64,000 nt of DNA. Source: Amycolatopsis sp. NBC_01480. GTDB taxonomy: Bacteria > Actinomycetota > Actinomycetes > Mycobacteriales > Pseudonocardiaceae. Location of the stretch: NCBI RefSeq assembly GCF_036227205.1, contig NZ_CP109442.1:2294001-2358000 (forward strand), written 5' to 3'. Of this stretch, positions 53,310 through 62,478 are shown piece after piece. The notes beneath the pieces were generated by a model. The model did no database searches. It was not told the origin of the DNA and worked only from the letters and a program-made list of their open reading frames with translations. Every line of letters begins with the position of its first letter. The stretch's first letter is position 1. The translations under genes were made by a program, and so were the position numbers.

Positions 53310-54335
53310 TTGTTTGATTCAGCCGGGAGCAGCCAGCCGAGACTCGGGCGGCGCGGCTTTCTCTCGCTTGCCATGGCCGGCGGCGTCGCACTGACCGCGA
53401 GCGGCTGCGGCCTGCTCGGCGGCTCGGACGACTCGGGCAGCACGAACAGCGGCTCCGGTCTGGAGAAGCCGAAGATCAAGGTGTCGATCATGCCGACGAT
53501 CGACGTGGCCCCGTTCCACCTCGCGGTGCAGAACGGCTACTTCAAGGCCGAGGGCCTCGAGGTCGAGACCGTCGACGCCGCCAGCGGTGACGCCTCCCTG
53601 CAGAAGCTGCAGTCCGGCGAGGTCGACATCGCCTACTCCAGCTACACCCCGTTCTTCGTCGCGAAGAGCAAGGCCAACGCGGACATCAAGTTCGTGTCGG
53701 ACGCCTCTTCGGCCGGCCCGAAGAGCACCGAGATCGTCGCGATGCCGGGCGGCATCGTGAAGAACGTGCACGACCTGGCGGGCAAGAAGATCGCCATCAC
53801 CGCGCAGAACACGATCTGCGACACGCTGACCAAGTCGGTCATGCGTGACAACGGGGTGGACTACACCGGCGTCAAGTGGGTCCCGATGGGCTTCCCGCTG
53901 ATCGGCGGCGCGGTCAAGCGCGGCGACGTGGACGCGGGATTCCTGACCGAGCCGTTCATCACGAGTTCGGCCAAGACCAACGGCACGGTGCCGATCGTCG
54001 ACACCGCTTCCGGCGCTACTCAGGACTTCCCGACCGCGGGGTACGGCTCGCTGGGCAAGTTCACTTCGGCGAACCCGAAGACCGTGGCGGCCTTCCAGCG
54101 CGCGATGCTCCGCGCCACCAAGGAATCAGCGGACCGCTCGAAGATCGAGCCGCTGATGGTGCAGTTCTCCAAGGTCGACCAGGCCACCGCCTCGCTGACC
54201 GCGCTGCTCACCTTCCAGTCCACTTTGGACGCCCGGCGGCTGCAGCGCGTCCCGGACCTGATGCAGCAGTTCGGCACCATCCCCAGCAAGATCGACGTGG
54301 CTTCGATGATCGTGCCGCAGGCGAGCGCATCCTGA
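53310..54335 (+). CDS. ABC transporter substrate-binding lipoprotein, nitrate/sulfonate/taurine type
   Basis: A 341-residue protein from TTG 53310, chosen by AAGGAG at 53299-53304. The N-terminus has a twin-arginine-like GRRGFLSLAMAGG followed by lipobox TASGC. The body is the SsuA/ThiY/NMT1-like fold: KVSIMPTIDVAPFHLAVQNGYFKAEGLEVETVDAASGDASLQKLQSGEVDIAYSSYTPFFVAKSKA, ITAQNTICDTLTKSVMRDNGVDYTGVKWVPMGFPLIGGAVKRGDVDAGFLTEPF. It carries a small organic anion or pyrimidine-like ligand; the real one is unknown. First gene of a four-gene operon. Confidence 0.9.
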   Translation: MFDSAGSSQPRLGRRGFLSLAMAGGVALTASGCGLLGGSDDSGSTNSGSGLEKPKIKVSIMPTIDVAPFHLAVQNGYFKAEGLEVETVDAASGDASLQKLQSGEVDIAYSSYTPFFVAKSKANADIKFVSDASSAGPKSTEIVAMPGGIVKNVHDLAGKKIAITAQNTICDTLTKSVMRDNGVDYTGVKWVPMGFPLIGGAVKRGDVDAGFLTEPFITSSAKTNGTVPIVDTASGATQDFPTAGYGSLGKFTSANPKTVAAFQRAMLRATKESADRSKIEPLMVQFSKVDQATASLTALLTFQSTLDARRLQRVPDLMQQFGTIPSKIDVASMIVPQASAS

Positions 54336-54336
54336 C

Positions 54337-55104
54337 GTGAGGATCGTCCGCAATCTGGTCGGCCTGCTCGGCTTCCTCCTGCTCTGGGAGGTCGTCGTGC
54401 GGGCCGGCCTGGTCGACCAGAACGACCTGCCGCCGCCGACCGTCGTGTTCGCCCGCCTCGGCGAGCTGCTGGGCGACACCGAGTTCGTCCGTGACGTCAT
54501 CGCTTCGGTGCTGGCCTGGATGATCGCGCTGGTCATCTCCATCGCCATCGCCGTCCCCGCGGGCCTGCTGCTGGGCAGCATCGGCTGGCTGCGCGACGCG
54601 ACGAAGGCGATCGTCGAGTTCCTCCGGCCGATCCCGTCCGTGGCGCTGATCCCGCTGGTGCTGATCCTGATCGGCGGCGGCCCCGAGTCGAAGATCACGC
54701 TCGCGGTGTACGCGGCGGTGTGGCCCATCCTGTTCAACACCGTCTACGCACTGTCCGAAATGGACCCGCTGCTGACCGAGACCGCGCGGACGTACGGCAC
54801 GCCGAAGTCGCGGATCCTCACGTCCGTCGCGCTGCCGCACGCGGCGCCGTTCGTGTTCACCGGCATCCGGATGTCCGCGGCGATCTCGCTGATCCTGGTG
54901 ATCAGCACCGAGTTCCTGGCCGGCGCGAAGCTCGGCATCGGGCAGTTCATCCTCGAGGCGTCCTCCGGCGAGAACCGGATGGACCTGGTGCTCGCGGGCA
55001 CCGTGGTCGCCGGCGTGCTGGGCTTCCTGGTGAACGAGGGCCTGGAGCGGCTGGGCCGCCGGCTCTTCCGCTGGAGCACCGCCGACGAGGGGGCCGCCGC
55101 ATGA
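54337..55104 (+). CDS. ABC transporter permease 1, SsuC/TauC-like
   Basis: A 255-residue permease from GTG 54337. Six hydrophobic segments; the EAA-like loop is ETARTYGTPKSRILTSVALPHAAPFVFTGIRMSAAISLILVISTEFLAG, and RPIPSVALIPLVLILIGGGPESKITL is the other family block. Starts directly after the binding protein (1 base gap) and overlaps permease 2 by 4 bases. Confidence 0.9.
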   Translation: MRIVRNLVGLLGFLLLWEVVVRAGLVDQNDLPPPTVVFARLGELLGDTEFVRDVIASVLAWMIALVISIAIAVPAGLLLGSIGWLRDATKAIVEFLRPIPSVALIPLVLILIGGGPESKITLAVYAAVWPILFNTVYALSEMDPLLTETARTYGTPKSRILTSVALPHAAPFVFTGIRMSAAISLILVISTEFLAGAKLGIGQFILEASSGENRMDLVLAGTVVAGVLGFLVNEGLERLGRRLFRWSTADEGAAA

Positions 55105-55931
55105 CCGTCGTCGAAAAGCCTTCGGTGCTCACCACCCGGGGCCGCGTCGGCCGCGGGCTGAGCGGGTTCGCCCGCAAGTGGCTGTTGTTCGTGGTGCTCG
55201 TGGTGCTCTGGGAGATCGCGACCCGGCTGAGCCAGAGCGTGTTCTTCCCGCCGCCCAGCAAGATCGCGGTCGCGGCGGCCAAGCTGTGGTTCTCGGGCCC
55301 GGCCTCGCACGTCTTCCTCGGCGACGCGGTGTTCGACCACATCCTGCCCAGCCTCGCGCGGGTGCTCGGCGGCTGGCTGATCTCGGTGGTGATCGGCGTG
55401 GCGCTCGGGCTCGCGCTCGGCCGCTCGCGCACCGGGATGGACTACGTGGGGCCGCTGTTCGCGTTCTTCCGCGCGATCCCGCCGCCCGCGCTGGTGCCGG
55501 TGTTCATCGTGCTGTTCCACATCGGACCGGGCATGCAGGTCGCCACCATCATCTTCGGCTCCCTGTGGCCGATCGTGCTCAACACGGTCGACGGCGCGCG
55601 CTCGGTGGACAAGGTGAAGGCCGAGACCGCCCGCGCGTTCCGCACTCCGCGCCGGTACTGGATCGGGCTGGTCGTGCTGCCCGCGGCGCTGCCGAAGATC
55701 TTCGCCGGGCTGCGGCTGTCGCTGTCGATCGCGCTGATCCTGATGGCGATCTCCGAGCTGGTGGGCGCGATCAACGGCATCGGCTACGCGCTGCTGTTCG
55801 CCCAGCGGGCCTACGACTTCGACCAGATGTGGGCGTGGATCGTGCTGCTGGGCATCCTGGGTTACGGGTTCAACGCGGCCCTGCTCGCCGTCGAGCGGCG
55901 GGTGCTCGCGTGGCAGCCCGGCCGTCACTAG
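55101..55931 (+). CDS. ABC transporter permease 2, SsuC/TauC-like
   Basis: A 276-residue permease, ATG 55101 overlapping permease 1 (ATGA). Loop: AETARAFRTPRRYWIGLVVLPAALPKIFAGLRLSLSIALILMAISELVGAINGIGYALLF; also FFRAIPPPALVPVFIVLFHIGPGMQVATII. Two different permeases make a heterodimeric channel, as in some thiamin-precursor and nitrate importers, unlike the single SsuC of sulfonate systems. Confidence 0.9.
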   Translation: MTVVEKPSVLTTRGRVGRGLSGFARKWLLFVVLVVLWEIATRLSQSVFFPPPSKIAVAAAKLWFSGPASHVFLGDAVFDHILPSLARVLGGWLISVVIGVALGLALGRSRTGMDYVGPLFAFFRAIPPPALVPVFIVLFHIGPGMQVATIIFGSLWPIVLNTVDGARSVDKVKAETARAFRTPRRYWIGLVVLPAALPKIFAGLRLSLSIALILMAISELVGAINGIGYALLFAQRAYDFDQMWAWIVLLGILGYGFNAALLAVERRVLAWQPGRH

Positions 55932-55953
55932 GTTCCGGAAGGTAGTTGCAGAA

Positions 55954-56817
55954 ATGTCGACCATGCTCGAGGTCTCCGGCCTCAGCCACCGCTACGGCAC
56001 CGGCGAGAAGGCGCACACCGCCGTGAACGAGCTGTCGTTCACCGTCGAGGCCGGCCAGCTGGCGTGCATCGTGGGCCCGTCGGGCTGCGGCAAGTCGACG
56101 CTGCTGCGGGCGATCGCCGGGCTGCTGCCGCCGACGTCCGGCACCGTGAGCCTGCACGGCGACCGGGTGGACGGCGTGCCCGACGACCTGGCCGTGGTGT
56201 TCCAGGACTACAGCCGCTCGCTCTTCCCGTGGCTGACCGTGGCGAAGAACGTCGAATTCCCGCTGCGCTGGGGAAAGCTGAGCAAGGCGGAGCGACGCGC
56301 CCAGGCCGCGTCGGCGCTGGAGGCCGTCGGGCTCTCCGGAGTCGGCGGCAAGTTCCCCTGGCAGCTCTCGGGCGGCATGCAACAGCGGGTGTCCATCGCC
56401 CGCGCACTGGCCAGCCGCCCGGCGCTGCTGATCATGGACGAGCCGTTCGCGTCCGTCGACGCGCAGACCCGGTTCGAGCTGGAGGACCTGCTGCGCCGCG
56501 TGCAGGCCCAGCAGGGAACCACCGTCCTGCTGGTCACGCACGACATCGACGAGAGCGTTTACCTGGGCGACCGGGTGCTGGTGCTGTCGAAGTCGCCGGC
56601 GCGGATCGTCGCGGACCTGCCGGTCGGGCTGCCCGCCCAGCGCGACCAGATCACCACGCGCGAGTCGGCCGAGTTCGTCACCCTGCGCGGCGAGGTGGCC
56701 CGCCTGCTGCACGGCAGCCCGGCGCAGGCCGCGGCCGCGGACGCCGCCGAGTGGGAGCTGGCTTCGGCCGCCGAGAAGGCCGAGAAGGCCGTCACCGAGG
56801 ACGCGCAAAGCTCGTGA
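55954..56817 (+). CDS. ABC transporter ATP-binding protein, SsuB/TauB-like
   Basis: A 287-residue ATPase. Walker A GPSGCGKST (about 43-51), Q-loop FQDYSRSLFPWL, signature QLSGGMQQRVSIARAL, Walker B LLIMDEPFASVD, switch His in LLVTHDIDES. The last ~40 residues are Ala/Glu-rich. Its stop TGA lies inside the left arm of hairpin copy 3 (CTCGTGAGTG), so the element also supplies the end of the gene. Confidence 0.9.
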   Translation: MSTMLEVSGLSHRYGTGEKAHTAVNELSFTVEAGQLACIVGPSGCGKSTLLRAIAGLLPPTSGTVSLHGDRVDGVPDDLAVVFQDYSRSLFPWLTVAKNVEFPLRWGKLSKAERRAQAASALEAVGLSGVGGKFPWQLSGGMQQRVSIARALASRPALLIMDEPFASVDAQTRFELEDLLRRVQAQQGTTVLLVTHDIDESVYLGDRVLVLSKSPARIVADLPVGLPAQRDQITTRESAEFVTLRGEVARLLHGSPAQAAAADAAEWELASAAEKAEKAVTEDAQSS

Positions 56818-56856
56818 GTGTTTGTGCCGGTTCTAACCGGCACAAACACTCACGAG
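56811..56856. repeat. Long hairpin element, copy 3 (includes a stop codon; between convergent genes)
   Basis: Perfect 22-base arms around a CT loop: CTCGTGAGTG / CACTCACGAG outside, TTTGTGCCGG / CCGGCACAAA in the middle, GGTT / AACC next to the loop. It starts within the ATPase gene's last codons, giving its TGA, and ends 4 bases before the stop of the minus-strand acyl-CoA dehydrogenase gene, so it serves both ends. Confidence 0.92.
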
Positions 56857-56860
56857 TCCT

Positions 56861-58090
56861 TCAGGCCTTGGCCCGCGAGTCGTGGCCAGTCTCGTCCGGG
56901 CTGATCTCCGGCAGCGTCCGCACGCCGAGCACGTTGGCGCCGACCAGCTTGCGCGTGGCCATGTTGCCCATGGGCATGAACGTGCTCGCCTGCACGTCAC
57001 GCCACATCCGCTCGAACGGCAGCGCCTTGGTGTACGACATGCCGCCCAGCACGTCCACGAGGCGCTGCATCACCTGCACCGCGTTGTTGGCGGCCACGTA
57101 CTTCACCATCGAGCAGCGCGCGACGCCGTCCTGCACGTCGCCGGTGAACAGGCGGCGGCTGGTCACCTCTTCGGCGTGGCGGTGGATCAGCGCGCGGGAG
57201 GCCTCGATCAGGATCTGGCACTCCCCGATCGCGTCCTGCAACACCGGGTCACCGGTCTTTCCGCGCTGCCGCAACGACTTCACGGTCCAGTCGAGCGCGC
57301 CCGCCGCGATTCCCGTGTAGACGGCCGAGAACGCCGGCATCGCCCACGCCCACACGGTTTCCAGCACCCGCGCGTCGAGGTGCTTGACCGGCAGCGAGTG
57401 CACCACGGCGGCGTCCTCGACGAACACCTTGTCCAGCTCGACGTCGTTGCTCTGGGTGCCGCGCATGCCCATCGTGTTCCACGTCGGGTGGATCGTGACG
57501 CCGGGCTGGTCCAGCGCGATCTGGCAGAGCAGCAGCCGCGGGCCGCCGTCCGCGTCCTCGTAGCGCGCGGTGGTGGAGCAGTGCGTGGCGACGGCCGAGT
57601 TGGTCGCGAAGCTCTTGCGCCCGGTCAGCTCGAAACCGCCGTCGACCTTCACCGCGGACGTCTTCGAGTCCGTCATGTCGTTGCGCAGACCGGTTTCGCT
57701 GGTGATCGACGCCCAGACGAGGTTGCCCTCACGCGCCTTCGTCAGCAGCTCGGCCAGCCGCGGCGCCTTCGTCCGGCGCCAGACGCTGGCCCACTGGCCC
57801 AGCGGCGAGAGGTGCATGGTGAACGCCAGCGCGGTGGCGCCGTCGCCCATCGCCAGCCGCTCCAGCACCGGCAGGATCTCCGGCAGCCCGGCGCCGGAGC
57901 CGCCCAGCTCCTCGGGTACCGAAAGGCGCAGGAAACCCGCTTCCCTCAGGTCTTCGTAGTTCTCGTGGGGGAAGGTGTTCTCGCGGTCGTGGAGGGCGGC
58001 GCGCTCGGCGAACACGTCCGCGAGCTTTCCGGCCTGGTCGACGAGTTCCTGCTGTCCGGGAGTGAGTAGAGGCTGCACCCGGACATCCAA
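56861..58090 (-). CDS. Acyl-CoA dehydrogenase-superfamily flavoenzyme
   Basis: A 409-residue protein. N-domain QAGKLADVFAERAALHDRENTFPHENYEDLREAGFLRLSVPEELGGSGAGL; middle domain WASITSETGLRNDMTDSKTSAVKVDGGFELTGRKSFATNSAVATH; LGGMSYTKALPFERMWRDVQAST near the end, where classic acyl-CoA dehydrogenases have a catalytic Glu or related acid. Could be a true dehydrogenase or a flavin monooxygenase of the SfnB/DszC type. Lies 51 bases downstream of the ThDP decarboxylase gene on the same strand: likely operon. Confidence 0.85.
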   Translation of the reverse strand: MDVRVQPLLTPGQQELVDQAGKLADVFAERAALHDRENTFPHENYEDLREAGFLRLSVPEELGGSGAGLPEILPVLERLAMGDGATALAFTMHLSPLGQWASVWRRTKAPRLAELLTKAREGNLVWASITSETGLRNDMTDSKTSAVKVDGGFELTGRKSFATNSAVATHCSTTARYEDADGGPRLLLCQIALDQPGVTIHPTWNTMGMRGTQSNDVELDKVFVEDAAVVHSLPVKHLDARVLETVWAWAMPAFSAVYTGIAAGALDWTVKSLRQRGKTGDPVLQDAIGECQILIEASRALIHRHAEEVTSRRLFTGDVQDGVARCSMVKYVAANNAVQVMQRLVDVLGGMSYTKALPFERMWRDVQASTFMPMGNMATRKLVGANVLGVRTLPEISPDETGHDSRAKA

Positions 58091-58141
58091 ACAGCGTCAC
58101 CCGGTCGGGTCAATGCGGCCGTGGCCGCACCGGAAAGCGCG

Positions 58142-59731
58142 TCAGTAGATGGTCCGGGGATTCGGGTCCACCTTGACGTGCACCAGGCTCGGCCCGGCCG
58201 TCGCCAAGGCGGCGGCGAGCGCGGGACGCAGGTCTTCGGCGTGTTCGACGGTGCTGGCCGGGCAGCCCATGCTGAGCGCCAGCTGCGCGAAGTCGATGCC
58301 GCCCAGCTCCGTGCCCGGCATCTTCCGGCCGCCCGCGTCCTCGCCGAGGATGCGCACTGCGGCGTACTGCGCGTTGTCCAGGATCACGAACGTCACCGGC
58401 ACGTGCTCGCGCGCGGCCGTCCACAGTGCCTGGACGCAGTACATGCTGGAGCCGTCGCCCAGCACCGCGACCACCTTGCGGTCCGGCCGTCCCATGGCCG
58501 CGCCGACGGCCGCCGGCAGGCCGTAGCCGAGCGTCCCGCTCGCGACGGTGAGGAAGCCGGTGTCGGTGGCGGTGATCGGCAGGTGGTTGTGCAGGCCGGT
58601 GCGGTGGCTCGGCGTCTCCTCGACCACGATCGCGTTGCCCGGCAACAGATCCGCGACGACCGAGTAGGCGAAGTCCGGCGAGATCGGCGTGGTCTCGGCC
58701 GGCTTGGCGGGCTTCGCGGGCTTGGCGGCGACGGGCCGGTCGGCCGCCTGGACCTGCTCGGCCAGCGCGCGGATGGCGAGCTTCGGCGTCGAGCGGATCC
58801 CGGTGCCGTTGCCGGCCCGCGCGAGGATCTGGTCGTCGTCGCTGATCAGGTACAGCGGCGGCAGCGAGATCTCGGGCTCGCCGCGGTAGACGTGGTAGGT
58901 GAACGCGGGCGCGCCCAGCACCACCACCAGGTCGTGGGGCTGCAGCGCGTCGGCCACCGCGCGGCGCTCGGGCTGCAGGAAGCCGAGGAACAGCTCGTGG
59001 TCCTCGGGGAACGAGCAGCGCGACGACATCGGCGCGGCCCACACGCCGGCGCCGAGTTTTTCGGCCAGCGCCACGACATCCGGCACCGCGCCGTCGCCGT
59101 CCACGCTCGCGCCGACCACCAGCGCGGGCCGCTCGGCGCCGTCGAGCGCGGCGGCGAGGGCGGTCAGCGCGTCCGGGTCGGGCGCGAAGCCGGGCACCCG
59201 GTGCCCGGTCGGCAGCGGCATGGTCGCCTCGCGGTCCCAGTCGTCGACCGGGACCGAGACGAACACCGGACCCTGCGGCGCCTGCGTCGCGACGTGGTAG
59301 GCGTGCGCGATCGCGGCGGGCACGTCCTCGGCCCGCGCGGGCTCGATGCTCCACTTCACGTACGGCCGGGGGAAGTTCGCCGCTTCGACGGCCCCGAGGA
59401 ACGGCTCGTCCGGCATCAGCGAGCGCGTCTGCTGCCCGGCCAGCACGATCAGCGGCGCCCGGTTGCGGAACGCGGTGAACACGTGCCCGAGCGAATGCCC
59501 GACCCCGCCCGCCGAGTGCAGGTTGACCAGCACCGGCTTGCGGGTGGCCTGCGCGTAGCCGTCCGCCATCGCGACCACGGCCGACTCCTGCAGCCCGAGC
59601 ACGTAGGTGAAGTCGTCCGGCCAGTCGGTGAGGAACGCGACCTCGGTGGTGCCGGGGTTGCCGAACACGGTGGTCAGGCCGAGGTTCCGGAGCAGCTCGC
59701 GCGTGGCGTCCCGGACGGTGCGATTTCCCAT
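58142..59731 (-). CDS. mdlC: ThDP-dependent decarboxylase, benzoylformate decarboxylase-like
   Basis: A 529-residue protein, ATG 59731. ThDP enzyme blocks in order: cofactor-activating Glu30 in VFGNPGTTEVAFL, NLHSAGGVGHSLGHVFTAFRNRAPLIVLAGQQ (with the His seen in benzoylformate decarboxylase), and the ThDP/Mg motif VVAVLGDGSSMYCVQALWTAAREHVPVTFVILDNAQY. An AKPAKPAKPA linker sits before the C-terminal domain. It decarboxylates an aryl- or branched 2-oxo acid to an aldehyde. Upstream frame to 59827 lacks support. Operon with the flavoenzyme downstream. Confidence 0.85.
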   Translation of the reverse strand: MGNRTVRDATRELLRNLGLTTVFGNPGTTEVAFLTDWPDDFTYVLGLQESAVVAMADGYAQATRKPVLVNLHSAGGVGHSLGHVFTAFRNRAPLIVLAGQQTRSLMPDEPFLGAVEAANFPRPYVKWSIEPARAEDVPAAIAHAYHVATQAPQGPVFVSVPVDDWDREATMPLPTGHRVPGFAPDPDALTALAAALDGAERPALVVGASVDGDGAVPDVVALAEKLGAGVWAAPMSSRCSFPEDHELFLGFLQPERRAVADALQPHDLVVVLGAPAFTYHVYRGEPEISLPPLYLISDDDQILARAGNGTGIRSTPKLAIRALAEQVQAADRPVAAKPAKPAKPAETTPISPDFAYSVVADLLPGNAIVVEETPSHRTGLHNHLPITATDTGFLTVASGTLGYGLPAAVGAAMGRPDRKVVAVLGDGSSMYCVQALWTAAREHVPVTFVILDNAQYAAVRILGEDAGGRKMPGTELGGIDFAQLALSMGCPASTVEHAEDLRPALAAALATAGPSLVHVKVDPNPRTIY

Positions 59732-59786
59732 GGGGCCCACGCTATCCCGCCTCTTGCCCGCGGTGGGCCACGCCCGGCGAAACGGA

Positions 59787-59824
59787 CCGAGGGCCCCTCT
59801 CCCGGCAGGGAAAGGGGCCCTCGG
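59787..59824 (-). terminator. Terminator of the S53 peptidase gene
   Basis: CCGAGGGCCCCT (59787-59798) pairs perfectly with AGGGGCCCTCGG (59813-59824). It lies 17 bases beyond the peptidase stop on the minus strand. Confidence 0.85.
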
Positions 59825-59840
59825 CACAAGCGGTGGCGCG

Positions 59841-61481
59841 TCAGCCGATCAGGCCCGAAAGCCCGGTGCCCTTGAAGGAGCCCCAGCCGGTGACCTGGTC
59901 GTAGCCCGTGCCGGCGGTGAAGCCGGTGGTGCCGTTGAACGTGTTGTTGCCGGTGGTCACGTCGTGGAAGCCGGTGCCGTACGAGCTGCCGTTGCCGATG
60001 CCGTAGAAGGTCGGGTTCAGGTTGCCGAGGCCGCCGCCGTGGACCTGGTTCTGCAGCGTGGCGAAGCCGGCCCACAGCGGGGCCGCGCCCGAGGTGCCCC
60101 AGACGTTGCCGGTGGTCCCGCCGCTGACGATCGTGTAGGCCGAGCCCTCGGCCGCGTCACCCGCGACGTCCGGGACCTTGCGCTTCGTGGTGCTCTGCTT
60201 CGACTGCCAGGACGGGGCGTTGAACAGCGTCGAGATGCCGCCGCCGCCCGCGCCGCCCGAGGCACCGTCGTTCCAGGCCTTCTCGCTGCTGTAGCCGTTG
60301 GACGAGGTGACGGTCAGCTGCGTGCCGCCGACGCCGGAGACGTTCGGGCTGGACGCCGGGAAGTCGACCGCCTTCGAGTAGCTGCCGGTCTGGCGGGCGC
60401 AGTCGGTGGTGCCGTCGTCACCCGCGGCGGCGAAGTAGCTGATGCCCTCCGCGGTGCCGGTCGAGATCGCGCTGTTCACGCTGTTGGCCGCAGAGGAGCC
60501 CTCGGCCGCCTCGCAGGAGCCCCACGAGATGGAGACGACCTTGACCTTCGCGTCGGAGGCGATCTTCTGGTACATCGCCAGCTCGCCGGCGTTGCTGTTC
60601 GGGGCCTCGTACACGTAGTCGTTGGCCGCGGCGGCCAGCGCGTGCACGACCTCGATGTCGAGGTCGACCTCGGTCTCGCCCTGGCCGGGGCTCGAGTCGT
60701 AGTTGGCGCCGCTCACCGAGACCGTCGAGACGCTGCCGGCCTGCAGGCCGTACTTCGAGTCGTAGCTGGTGATGTCGGCCTTCTTGTAGCCGTCGAACTC
60801 GACGAAGCCGACGTTCACGCCCGCGCCGGTGGCCGAGAGGCCGCTGGTGCCGTAGGCGCTCTTGAGGATCGGCGGGGTCACGGCCTTGACCACGTGCGGC
60901 GCGGCCTTGGTGTCGGAGTGCTGCTTCACCGCGTGGTTGTCGAGGCCGACGACCGCGCCGACCACCGACGAGACGGAGGCAGGTAACGAAGGCGCCGAGT
61001 CGTTGGCAAAAAACTTACGGCCGGTGACTTTGTCCAGATAATTGCCGATGCCGGTGTGGAACGTGGATTCCAGCTGTGCGGCCGAACCGGTGAACGTGAC
61101 CGCCTGACGGTTGCCGGAAACTTCGATTCCGGACGCGCCGTTTTGTTTCAGAAATGCAACGGCCTTGTTCACATCCGCCTGCGTTGGGCCGAATGCAGCA
61201 TTGAACTGAGCGGGCGTGAGGAAGTGGTGGTATTGCGGCGACGCGGGGTTCTGGACGTCGGAGAGGAACTGGTCCAGCGCCTGCTGGTTGTGGAGCTTCA
61301 GCGACAGCGCCGCGGGGATCTGCTGCTCGGCGCCGACGTCGCCGGTGCGGTCGCTCTGGGTCAGCGGGGCGGCGTTGGCAGCCATCGTGACCAGCGGGTC
61401 CGCGTTGGCGGCGGGGGCCAGGGAAAGGCACAGCAAGGCCGGCAGCGGTACCGCTGCGGCGACGAGCTTGCGCAAGCGCAT
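59841..61481 (-). CDS. S53 (sedolisin/kumamolisin) serine-carboxyl peptidase, secreted
   Basis: A 546-residue protein from ATG 61481: Sec signal MRLRKLVAAAVPLPALLCLSLAPAANA. An activation prodomain (~30-200) contains LKLHNQQALDQFLSDVQNPASPQYHHFLTPAQFNAAFGPTQ. The catalytic domain has Glu and Asp in GQGETEVDLDIEVVHALA, the oxyanion Asp region near VSISWGSCE, and the nucleophile Ser in NVWGTSGAAPLWAGF. Acidic-pH endopeptidase, autocatalytically matured. Glycine/serine-rich extended C-terminus. Divergent from the ECF sigma gene. Confidence 0.93.
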   Translation of the reverse strand: MRLRKLVAAAVPLPALLCLSLAPAANADPLVTMAANAAPLTQSDRTGDVGAEQQIPAALSLKLHNQQALDQFLSDVQNPASPQYHHFLTPAQFNAAFGPTQADVNKAVAFLKQNGASGIEVSGNRQAVTFTGSAAQLESTFHTGIGNYLDKVTGRKFFANDSAPSLPASVSSVVGAVVGLDNHAVKQHSDTKAAPHVVKAVTPPILKSAYGTSGLSATGAGVNVGFVEFDGYKKADITSYDSKYGLQAGSVSTVSVSGANYDSSPGQGETEVDLDIEVVHALAAAANDYVYEAPNSNAGELAMYQKIASDAKVKVVSISWGSCEAAEGSSAANSVNSAISTGTAEGISYFAAAGDDGTTDCARQTGSYSKAVDFPASSPNVSGVGGTQLTVTSSNGYSSEKAWNDGASGGAGGGGISTLFNAPSWQSKQSTTKRKVPDVAGDAAEGSAYTIVSGGTTGNVWGTSGAAPLWAGFATLQNQVHGGGLGNLNPTFYGIGNGSSYGTGFHDVTTGNNTFNGTTGFTAGTGYDQVTGWGSFKGTGLSGLIG

Positions 61482-61887
61482 GGCAATTCCTCTCAAACGG
61501 TGGGGGACCGCGCCGGAACACACTCAGGGCCCCGTGCTCCGACAGCAGAGGGAGCATAAGAAATTCGTAAGCCGTCGAGGAACCTACTTTTGGCTGGCCT
61601 TTTCTTGTTCCGTTTTTGTGCCACCGCCACAATTTCCGGCGTTTTTGACCACTACCGTGGCATAGCTCCGGAATACGCCTTGGGTTCGGATATGCCGGAC
61701 TTGCCGGACTTGCTGCGCCGTCCGGCGTCACCCCCGCCGGGGTGCCGACATGGACATCCCGGGCTGGAAGGAGGACTCTTGCTGAAGGCTCGCGAAGCTC
61801 CCCAAGACCCCGGCTGTCGAGCGCGCACTCCGCCCGGGGGCAGCCGTTCCTGCGGCGATCACCGAATCGACCCCGGGGCGGCATGGG
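61482..61887. other. Divergent promoter region between S53 peptidase and ECF sigma genes
   Basis: About 400 bases. It has T-rich patches (TTTTTGTG, TTTTTGACC around 61600-61650), a short TTGCCGGAC direct repeat near 61700, and a 11-codon frame MDIPGWKEDSC (61750-61785) containing GGAAGGAGG that may be just a ribosome site. No larger gene; the sigma gene's promoter is presumably here. Confidence 0.45.
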
Positions 61888-62478
61888 ATGTCCACTGACG
61901 AGCGCGCGCCCGCGCACCGTCTGGATGCCCGTGTGGTCGCGGCCGCGATCGAGGGCGACCGGACGGCCGTCGACAAATTGCTCGCCGAGCTGCGGCCGCT
62001 TGTGCTGCGCTATTGCCGCGGACGGCTCGGCAGCAGTTTCGGCGCCGAGGACTGCGCGCAGGAGACGTTGGTGGCGGTGCTGCTCGCGTTGCCGCGCTAC
62101 CGCTACGAGACGGACAGCTTCCTGTCATTCGTCTTCGGCATCGCGGCGCACAAGGTCGCCGACACCTACCGGCGCCACAGCCGTGACCTGTCCGAGCCGG
62201 TCGCCGACCCCGGCGAGACCCGCGCCGGGAGCTCGCTGGCCGCACCGGACGAATACGCGCGCACCGACGTGCGGCTCCAGATCGGGGAGCTGCTCAGCCA
62301 TCTGCCGCCGCTGCACCGGGATCTGCTGACGCTGCGGGTGATCCTCGGCTTCACCGCCGAGGAGACCGCGGAGGCACTGGGCCTGCCGAGCGCCGTCGCC
62401 GTGCGCGTCGCCCAGCACCGGTCGCTGTCCAAGCTGCGGCAGCTGATGAACGCCAAGGCGGCGAATCAGTCCGAGTGA
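61888..62478 (+). CDS. ECF RNA polymerase sigma factor (SigD/ShbA-like)
   Basis: A 196-residue ECF sigma factor. Region 2: VDKLLAELRPLVLRYCRGRLGSSFGAEDCAQETLVAVLLALPRYRYETDSFLSFVFGIAAHKVADTYRRHSRD; region 4: LLSHLPPLHRDLLTLRVILGFTAEETAEALGLPSAVAVRVAQHRSLSKLRQLM. The C-rich GAEDCAQETL and long spacer are those of the SigD/ShbA-like group, which in actinomycetes transcribes ribosome or housekeeping-sigma genes in growth control. No anti-sigma gene is obvious next to it. ATG 61888. Confidence 0.85.
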   Translation: MSTDERAPAHRLDARVVAAAIEGDRTAVDKLLAELRPLVLRYCRGRLGSSFGAEDCAQETLVAVLLALPRYRYETDSFLSFVFGIAAHKVADTYRRHSRDLSEPVADPGETRAGSSLAAPDEYARTDVRLQIGELLSHLPPLHRDLLTLRVILGFTAEETAEALGLPSAVAVRVAQHRSLSKLRQLMNAKAANQSE

